Origin: Herbiconiux sp.
GTDB taxonomy: Bacteria > Actinomycetota > Actinomycetes > Actinomycetales > Microbacteriaceae
Assembly: GCF_004297105.1 (NCBI RefSeq)
Contig: NZ_SCVE01000012.1
Location: forward strand, 806,001-870,000
Length of the DNA stretch: 64,000 nt
Reading direction: 5' to 3'
This document shows positions 58,744 to 64,000 of the stretch, piece by piece (the first letter of the stretch is position 1; each line of letters begins with the position of its first letter). Made by a program: the position numbers and the translations under genes. The notes under the pieces were generated by a model. It did no database searches. It was not told the origin of the DNA and was given only the letters and a program-made list of their open reading frames with translations.

Positions 58744-59007
58744 TCAGCGCGCGTGCTTCGCCATGATCGTGTCGAGGTCGATGCGCTTCAGCAGCGCCGC
58801 CCAGTCGAACGCACGGGCGGCGTGGATGGCGTCGTCTTCGGCGAAGACCTTGCCGTTGCGCTCCACGGTGACGCCCGCCGGCGCCTCGGCGTTCACGATG
58901 CGGAGGATCTCGTCGTTCACCGCCTCGGCGTCGAAATCGGCGCCGTAGCGTGCGTACACGTCGGCGTTCACGGTGTAGTTCAGAACGGTGATTTCGGTGT
59001 GGGTCAC
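58744..59007 (-). CDS. Small conserved-looking hypothetical protein
   Basis: 87 residues from GTG 59007, starting VTHTEITVLNYTVNADVYAR. The alternating strand/helix pattern, acidic composition and the distinct start favour a real gene, although the frame stays open far upstream across a GC-rich antisense region. No family recognised. Confidence 0.55.
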   Translation of the reverse strand: MTHTEITVLNYTVNADVYARYGADFDAEAVNDEILRIVNAEAPAGVTVERNGKVFAEDDAIHAARAFDWAALLKRIDLDTIMAKHAR

Positions 59008-59067
59008 GGTTCCATCCTGCTCCTCGGGCGGGCGCCGAGGGAAGGCTTCGCGATCTAGACTCGTGCG

Positions 59068-59478
59068 GTGACATCCGTGACCCGAACCGAACCGCGTGTC
59101 GTGCGGCCCCGCGCCGTCGTGCTCGCCACCGTGATCGACGCGGCGCTCATCGTTCTGTTCGTGGCCATCGGCCGGCGCAGCCACGACGAGGACAGCGCGC
59201 TCGTGGGCTTCCTCACCACCGCGTGGCCCTTCCTCGCCGGTGCGGCGATCGGATGGCTCGCCGCGCGGGCCTGGCGTCGGCCCCTCGCGGTGTGGCCGAC
59301 GGGAGTGGTGGTGTGGGCCGTATCCGTCGTGCTCGGGATGCTGCTGCGTGCGGTGAGCGGTCAGGGCGTGCAGCCGAGCTTCGTGATCGTGACGGCACTG
59401 GTGCTCGCCGCCTTCCTCGTGGGCTGGCGCGCGCTCTCGCTGCTCGTGGCCCGCACCCGCTCCCGCCGCCACCCGTAA
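59068..59478 (+). CDS. DUF3054-type membrane protein
   Basis: 136 residues from GTG 59068 (TAGACT ends 6 nt upstream, leaderless type). Four membrane segments: AVVLATVIDAALIVLFVAIG, FLTTAWPFLAGAAIGWLAAR, VWPTGVVVWAVSVVLGMLLR, SFVIVTALVLAAFLVGWRAL. The pattern with RRSHDED between the first two matches the actinobacterial DUF3054 family of unknown function. Confidence 0.85.
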   Translation: MTSVTRTEPRVVRPRAVVLATVIDAALIVLFVAIGRRSHDEDSALVGFLTTAWPFLAGAAIGWLAARAWRRPLAVWPTGVVVWAVSVVLGMLLRAVSGQGVQPSFVIVTALVLAAFLVGWRALSLLVARTRSRRHP

Positions 59479-59485
59479 CCCCTCC

Positions 59486-59547
59486 TCGCGAGTCGCCAAA
59501 ATCCGGTCTTCCCGACGCGCTTTGGGCCAGATTTTGGCGAGTCGCGA
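59486..59547. repeat. Hairpin repeat, copy A
   Basis: Arms 59486-59503 (TCGCGAGTCGCCAAAATC) and 59530-59547 pair at 17 of 18 positions around 26 bases. The left arm and following CGGTC recur in copy B at 61172. It is likely terminator-like and belongs to a dispersed repeat family. Confidence 0.65.
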
Positions 59548-59599
59548 TGAGGGTGGCGGCGCAAGGCTGGCACACAGCCGTGTGTTCCTAGGATGAGGC

Positions 59600-61165
59600 A
59601 TGCGCAACCGGGCCTGGACGGCACTCGCGGCACTCGTCGGCGTGATCTCCGCCGTCGTGGTGCTCGCCACCGCCGAGGTGATCGCCGTGGTCGCGGGTGC
59701 GGCCACCAGCCCGCTCTTCGCGGTGGGATCCCTCGTGATCGACCTCGCGCCGCCGGGGGTGAAGTCGCTCGTCATCCAGCTGTTCGGCACGGGTGACAAG
59801 GTGGCGCTGCTCGTCATCCTGGGCATACTCGTTCTCGCGCTCGCGGTGCTCGCGGGCATCCTCGAGTTCCGCCGGCCGCCTTTCGGCATCGTCGTGCTCG
59901 TCGTCGTCTCCGGCATCGCCGTGGTCGCGGTCACGACGCGGGCCGGCTCGGGTGGGTTCTCCGGCATCCCCACCGTGATCGGCATGATCGTGGGCGTGCT
60001 GGTGCTCCGGATGCTCGCCCAGCGCTTGCGGGCGTGGCGCGAAACCGCCGTCGCGACAGCCTCGAACCCGGTGCCGATGGCCAGCCAGAGCGCGCTCGAT
60101 CGGCGCCGCTTCCTCACCGCGGCGGGCATCGCGGGAGTCGTCGCGGTCTTCGCCGGAGGAGTCGCCCGCTCGATGAATGCGGTGGCCGGAGCGGTGAGCG
60201 CGGCGCGCGACGCCATCCTGCTCCCGGCCGCCGCCACCCCTGCTCCTGCCGTGCCGGCGGCTGCCGATCTCGGCCTCGACGGCCTCACCCCCTTCATCTC
60301 GCCGAACGACGCCTTCTACCGCATCGACACCGCGCTGCAGGTGCCGCAGCTCGATCAGGCGAAGTGGTCGCTGAAGATCACCGGCATGGTCGAGCAGGAG
60401 ATCGAGATCGGTTGGGACGAACTCCTCGCGCTCCCGCTCGAAGAGCACCTGGTGACGCTCGCCTGTGTGTCGAACGAGGTCGGTGGCGACCTGATCGGCA
60501 ACGCGCTGTGGCTCGGCTACCCGATCCGTGAACTGCTCGCGCGGGCGAAACCCCAGGCCGGTGCCGACATGGTGCTCGGTGTGTCGAGCGACGGGTTCAC
60601 GGCGGGCACACCGCTCGAGGCGATGCAGGATCCCGATCGCGTCGCGATGCTCGCTGTCGGCATGAACGGCGAGCCGCTCCCCGTCGAGCACGGCTTCCCC
60701 GTGCGCGTGGTGGTGGCGGGGTTGTACGGCTACGTCTCGGCCACGAAGTGGGTCGTCGAGCTCCGCGTCACGCGCTTCGCCGACGAGGAAGGCTACTGGA
60801 CGCCGCGCGGCTGGTCGGCACTCGGCCCCATCAAGACCGAGTCGCGCATCGACGTGCCGCGCGCCAGTGCATCCGTCTCCGCAGGAACCGTGGCGATCGC
60901 GGGTGTGGCCTGGGCGCAGCACACCGGCATCGAGAAGGTCGAGGTGCGCGTCGACGACGGCGACTGGATGACCGCCACCCTCGCCGAGGCGCCGGGCATC
61001 GACACCTGGGTGCAGTGGGTCGCCGAGTGGCAGGCGCAGCCGGGTCAGCACTCCATCGCGGTGCGCGCCACCGACCGTTCGGGCTACACGCAGACCGCCG
61101 ACAAGGCCATGCCGGCCCCCGACGGGGCCACCGGCTGGCACACGATCACCGTCTCGGTCGCCTGA
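59600..61165 (+). CDS. Sulfite-oxidase-like molybdopterin oxidoreductase with membrane anchor
   Basis: 521 residues. Four or five membrane segments in the first 140 residues are followed by DRRRFLTAAG (167-176), which looks like an internal Tat-type motif and a further hydrophobic stretch. The molybdopterin domain starts near 225 with FYRIDTALQVPQLDQAKWSL. Cys289 in VTLACVSNEVGG is the Mo ligand. ATKWVVELRVTRF and the C-terminal Mo-co dimerisation domain (VAIAGVAWAQHTGIEKVEVR) complete it. It probably acts outside the membrane; substrate unknown. TAGGAT ends 5 nt before the ATG. Confidence 0.92.
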   Translation: MRNRAWTALAALVGVISAVVVLATAEVIAVVAGAATSPLFAVGSLVIDLAPPGVKSLVIQLFGTGDKVALLVILGILVLALAVLAGILEFRRPPFGIVVLVVVSGIAVVAVTTRAGSGGFSGIPTVIGMIVGVLVLRMLAQRLRAWRETAVATASNPVPMASQSALDRRRFLTAAGIAGVVAVFAGGVARSMNAVAGAVSAARDAILLPAAATPAPAVPAAADLGLDGLTPFISPNDAFYRIDTALQVPQLDQAKWSLKITGMVEQEIEIGWDELLALPLEEHLVTLACVSNEVGGDLIGNALWLGYPIRELLARAKPQAGADMVLGVSSDGFTAGTPLEAMQDPDRVAMLAVGMNGEPLPVEHGFPVRVVVAGLYGYVSATKWVVELRVTRFADEEGYWTPRGWSALGPIKTESRIDVPRASASVSAGTVAIAGVAWAQHTGIEKVEVRVDDGDWMTATLAEAPGIDTWVQWVAEWQAQPGQHSIAVRATDRSGYTQTADKAMPAPDGATGWHTITVSVA

Positions 61166-61171
61166 CCCCCT

Positions 61172-61243
61172 CCTCCTCGCGACTCGCCAAAATCCGGTCC
61201 AAATGGCGCCGAATGGGCTGGATTTTGGCGAGTCGCGAGGAGG
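61172..61243. repeat. Hairpin repeat, copy B (convergent terminator position)
   Basis: Arms 61172-61195 and 61220-61243 are perfect 24-bp inverted complements with a 24-base loop. They share the AGTCGCC/ACTCGCC-AAAATCCGGTC segment with copy A. It lies between the molybdoprotein and the convergent YhgE-like gene, so it can terminate both. Confidence 0.75.
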
Positions 61244-61251
61244 GCAGGGGG

Positions 61252-63315
61252 TCAGCCGATGAGGGAGGGGCGGAGGTCGCGCAGGGTGCGGTGGCGGGTG
61301 AGGCGGCGCGCGCCCAGGTAGGAGACGAGCAGCGCGCCGATGAGCCAGAAGGCCAGGGCACCCGCATCCGCCCCCGCCAGCGCGAGGTTGCCGCCGTACA
61401 TCAGCTGCCGGATGCCGTCGACCGCGTGACTCATCGGCAGGATGGTGTGCAGCACCTGCAGTGGCACCGGCAACGTCTGCCACGGGAAGGTTCCTCCCGC
61501 GGTCACGAGTTGCAGCACCATCAGCACGAGCCCCAGGAACTGCCCCACGCTGCCCAGCAGGATGTTGAGCGCCAGGATGATCGTGGCGAACGTGGCAGAC
61601 GTGAGGATCATGAACCCGAGCATCCCCCAGCCGTGCTCCACCTGATAGCCGAGCGCCAGCGTGATGATGCCGAACACGGTCACCATCTGCAGCGCCCCCA
61701 GGATGGCCGGCGTGGCCCAGCCCGCGGTAGTGGCGGTGAACGGCTTCTTGAACGCGGTGATCGCGCGGCGCGACAGCGGCTTCACGATGAGGAAGAGCGC
61801 GTAGATGCCGATCCAGGCCGCGAGGCTGATGAAGAACGGGGCCATGCCGGCACCGTAGTTGCTGGCCTTCGTGACCGCGCTCGTGTCGAGCGCCACCGGA
61901 TCGGAGATGGTCTGGGCGGCCGCTTCGCGCTGCGCCGCGGTCTGGTTCGGCACGTCGTCGAGCCCGGATGAGAGCCCGTCACGCAAGGTGCCCGCCCCCG
62001 TCTCGAGGGTGCCGAGCCCGGTGCTCAGCTGATCGGCGCCCGACTGCAGCTGCTGGGTGCCGGCGGCGAGCTGCGACGATCCGGATGCGGCGCTCGCGAT
62101 CCCGTTCGTCAGCGTGGGCGCTGAGTCCGCGAGCTGCTGCGTGCCCGTTGCCAGCTGGGAGCCCCCGGATGCCGCGCTCGCGATCCCGGTGCTGAGCGTC
62201 GGAGCGCTGTTCGCCAGTTTCTGCGTGCCCGCGGCGAGTTCGGCGCTGCCGGTGGCGAGCGCGCCGATCTTCTGGTTCGTGCTCTGCACGAGGGCGTTGC
62301 CGTCGTCGATCGCAGTGCCGACCTGGTCGACCTGGGCGAGGATGGCCGCCTTCTGCTCGTCGGTGAGAGACGTCTGGTTCAGCAGGTCGACGATGTCGGC
62401 GCGCGCGGCCGGAACCTGGTCGGCGGCATCCTGAACCTGCGCGGCGAGCTGGGTCGACGCATCGGAGAGCTGCGCGTTGCCGGCGGCCACCTGCTGGGCG
62501 CCGTCGTTGAGCTGGTTGGCCTGCGTGGGCAGGTCTGCAGAGCCCGACTGCAGCTGCTGCAGCCCCGAGTTCAGCTGCTGGGCGCCGTCGTTGAGGGCGG
62601 ATGCCTGCGACGGGAGGTCGGCCGAGCCGGCCGCGAGCTGCTGGAGTCCCGCGTCGAGCTGGGTGGCTCCCGCGTTCGCGGAGGCGGTGCCCTGGGCGAG
62701 CGTCGCCGCGCCATCCGCCGCGCTGGTGGCGCCGTCGGTGAGCTGGGTGGCGCCGTCGACGGCATCGGTGAGATTGGAGCGCACGGTGGCGAAGCCGTCG
62801 AGCAGGGTGAGCGCCGCCTGCTTGCCCACCTTCTCGGTGATGCTCGCACGCACCTTCTCGGCCACCTGGCCGGCGATCGTGGTGGCGAGGAAGCTGTTGG
62901 TGTCGTTGGTGGTGAGCGTCACCACGGCCTGCGTGGGAGCGTTGCCGCTCGCCGAGGTGAGGGCGCGGGAGAAGTCGGGCCCGAGGCTCAGGATGAAGTC
63001 GAAGCGTCCGTCGCGAACGCCGGCCTCCGCATCCTCGGCGCTCGTGACCTGCCAGCCGACCGAGGCGTCGTCGAGCAGCTGGTCGCGCACCTGGTCGCCG
63101 TAGTTGACGGGCTGGCCGTCGAGCGTCGACCCGGTGTCCTCCACCACGAGCGCCACCGGCACGTCTTTGAGGTTGCCGTAGGGATCGTTGTTGGCCCAGA
63201 GGTAGAGACCCGCATAGAGGATGGGCACGAGCATGAGCGCCACGAGGGCGAGCCGGGCCATGCTCGACGCGGTGAGGCGTTTCAGCTCGGAGGAGACGAG
63301 GGTGAGGATCTTCAT
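61252..63315 (-). CDS. YhgE/Pip-family ABC-2-like membrane protein
   Basis: 687 residues. One N-terminal membrane segment (ALVALMLVPILYAGLYLWAN) precedes a large extracytoplasmic region of about 450 residues, with repeated 11-residue-like helical motifs (LNDGAQQLNSGLQQLQSGSA, GTQQLADSAPTLTNGIASAA). Five or six membrane segments close the protein. This matches YhgE/Pip (phage infection protein, EsaA-like) proteins, which function as export or receptor-type membrane proteins. Its ATG overlaps the stop of the upstream ATPase-like gene. Confidence 0.9.
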   Translation of the reverse strand: MKILTLVSSELKRLTASSMARLALVALMLVPILYAGLYLWANNDPYGNLKDVPVALVVEDTGSTLDGQPVNYGDQVRDQLLDDASVGWQVTSAEDAEAGVRDGRFDFILSLGPDFSRALTSASGNAPTQAVVTLTTNDTNSFLATTIAGQVAEKVRASITEKVGKQAALTLLDGFATVRSNLTDAVDGATQLTDGATSAADGAATLAQGTASANAGATQLDAGLQQLAAGSADLPSQASALNDGAQQLNSGLQQLQSGSADLPTQANQLNDGAQQVAAGNAQLSDASTQLAAQVQDAADQVPAARADIVDLLNQTSLTDEQKAAILAQVDQVGTAIDDGNALVQSTNQKIGALATGSAELAAGTQKLANSAPTLSTGIASAASGGSQLATGTQQLADSAPTLTNGIASAASGSSQLAAGTQQLQSGADQLSTGLGTLETGAGTLRDGLSSGLDDVPNQTAAQREAAAQTISDPVALDTSAVTKASNYGAGMAPFFISLAAWIGIYALFLIVKPLSRRAITAFKKPFTATTAGWATPAILGALQMVTVFGIITLALGYQVEHGWGMLGFMILTSATFATIILALNILLGSVGQFLGLVLMVLQLVTAGGTFPWQTLPVPLQVLHTILPMSHAVDGIRQLMYGGNLALAGADAGALAFWLIGALLVSYLGARRLTRHRTLRDLRPSLIG

Positions 63316-64000
63316 TTTCCGGCTTCTTCGGGTTTTTGGGCTTGGGGTTCTTCGGGGGTGGGCTGGGGCGGATCGGTTGGATGCCTCCGCCCATAGACGC
63401 CCGCCACACCTGAGGCATCCAACCGATCCGCCCCAGCCGGGCCTTGGGGAGTGCTCGCCGGCTGCTTCGGGAGGGGGGTGGGGGTGTTGGCTGGCTCCGG
63501 TTGGGGGAGGAGGGGGAGGGTGATTTCGGCGCTCGGGGCGCCGCAGACGACGAGCACGGCGAAGTCTCGGGCGGCGAGGTCGGAGGCGACGGCGAGCCAG
63601 TCGCGCGGGTCGCCGCCGTGGCGGTCGGGGGCGGTGATGACGAGGCCCTCCACGCCGCGACGGAAGGCGGCGAGCTCGGCCAGGATGCGCACGCGGATCG
63701 CGGCGGGCACGTCGGCGATGCGCACGGCCGCGTAGTCGGAGCCGCCCGCATCCGCGATGGTGGCGGCCACGGTGGCACGGCTCGTCGAGCGGCCGGCGAA
63801 CATGAGTTCCTCGCGCACCACGGTGCGCAGCGGCAGATCGGCGGCGGGCTCGCTCACCTCGGGGGCATCGACGAGGGCGACGCGCTCCTGGATGAGGGCC
63901 GCGTCGTCGACGCCGTCGAGAGTCACCACGCCGCTGTCGCTGCGCATCCGACCGCTCAGGATGAGGGACAGCACGGTGGGCTGGTCGCCCACCTCGGCCT
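63312..64000 (-). CDS. ABC-ATPase-like protein, C-terminal part (5' end outside window)
   Basis: The frame is open to the window end (AEVGDQPTVLSLILSGRMRS), so the start lies beyond 64000. Features resemble a degenerate ABC-type ATPase downstream of its Walker A: RVALVDAPEVSEPAADLPLR then TVVREELMFAGR, and LVITAPDRHGGDPRDWLAVA. It is coupled to the YhgE-like gene and probably partners it. The last 60 residues are Pro-rich and partly encoded by a long inverted repeat (63361-63438), an odd extension. Confidence 0.7.
   Translation of the reverse strand, partial: AEVGDQPTVLSLILSGRMRSDSGVVTLDGVDDAALIQERVALVDAPEVSEPAADLPLRTVVREELMFAGRSTSRATVAATIADAGGSDYAAVRIADVPAAIRVRILAELAAFRRGVEGLVITAPDRHGGDPRDWLAVASDLAARDFAVLVVCGAPSAEITLPLLPQPEPANTPTPLPKQPASTPQGPAGADRLDASGVAGVYGRRHPTDPPQPTPEEPQAQKPEEAGK
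63361..63438. repeat. 27-bp-arm hairpin inside a coding region
   Basis: Arms 63361-63387 and 63412-63438 are perfect inverted complements (one strand GGCTGGGGCGGATCGGTTGG plus ATGCCTC) with a 24-base loop, the same loop length as copy B at 61172. It encodes about 26 residues near the C-terminus of the ATPase-like protein without breaking the frame. Confidence 0.8.

Noticed and set aside
58744..60297. Reading the small minus-strand protein as a 517-residue protein
   Set aside because: Only the last 87 codons lie outside the antisense of known genes; a GTG at 59007 gives a sensible start.
59588..61483. 631-codon minus-strand frame opposite the molybdoprotein gene
   Set aside because: It spans two hairpin repeats and a clear plus-strand gene with a Mo-ligand Cys; no family features on the minus strand.

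Overview
The window is uniformly GC-rich actinobacterial DNA. Frequent GTG starts, dense ATGA/GTGA stop-start overlaps, many genes with a TANNNT box 5-9 nt before the start codon (leaderless-type transcripts), and the gene families present all point to Actinomycetota, most likely Microbacteriaceae. I base the family-level guess on style, not on a marker gene. No rRNA, tRNA, CRISPR array, transposase or phage module was seen.

Layout. 1-3165: end of a NAD biosynthesis operon (nadB-nadC-cysteine desulfurase). 3435-7903 (minus): an amidohydrolase, a nucleoside-hydrolase-like protein with altered metal ligands, a BMP-family lipoprotein and a VOC protein. 8136-9014: a possible cysteine-containing leader peptide and a TetR regulator. 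9177-20846: a catabolic island with three paralogous flavin-dependent monooxygenases of the acyl-CoA-dehydrogenase fold. It also holds three SnoaL/NTF2-like proteins, two kinds of flavin reductase, an MFS carrier and a sugar-type ABC importer. 20923-28031: a second TetR and an operon for ring cleavage and product breakdown (extradiol VOC dioxygenase, FAH-family hydrolase, acetoacetyl-CoA synthetase, FAD aromatic hydroxylase, thiolase). Four copies of an inverted repeat TGTACTG-N7-CAGTACA in three promoter regions tie these parts into one probable regulon. 28024-32441: a convergent CoA-ester operon (acyl-CoA ligase, MaoC, amidohydrolase/decarboxylase, SDR) with a divergent MarR.

32515-46662 is mostly housekeeping: PPOX protein, Lrp regulator, HisC-like aminotransferase, YitT protein, an ABC exporter with two-component system, an MntR-type repressor, SDR, an Nramp transporter with a perfect 22-bp palindrome over its start codon, CorA, and a second two-component system whose kinase is fused to an extra membrane module. 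46744-50076: TrmH-family methyltransferase, xylose isomerase and divergent ROK regulator. 50106-56421: a second aromatic locus (amidohydrolase, LigA, LigB, citryl-CoA-lyase-like protein, CaiB/BaiF CoA-transferase; divergent IclR regulator and FMN reductase). 56472-64000: Fic protein, EamA transporter, a sulfite-oxidase-like molybdoprotein flanked by related hairpin repeats, a YhgE/Pip membrane protein and a truncated ATPase whose C-terminus is encoded across a 27-bp-arm hairpin.

The most interesting content is the oxygenase/NTF2 island with its operators, the ring-cleavage route that would yield pyruvate plus acetoacetate or a longer 3-oxoacid, and the LigAB/CoA-transferase/citryl-CoA-lyase combination. 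Substrates are not determined by the sequence; pathway proposals are inference.
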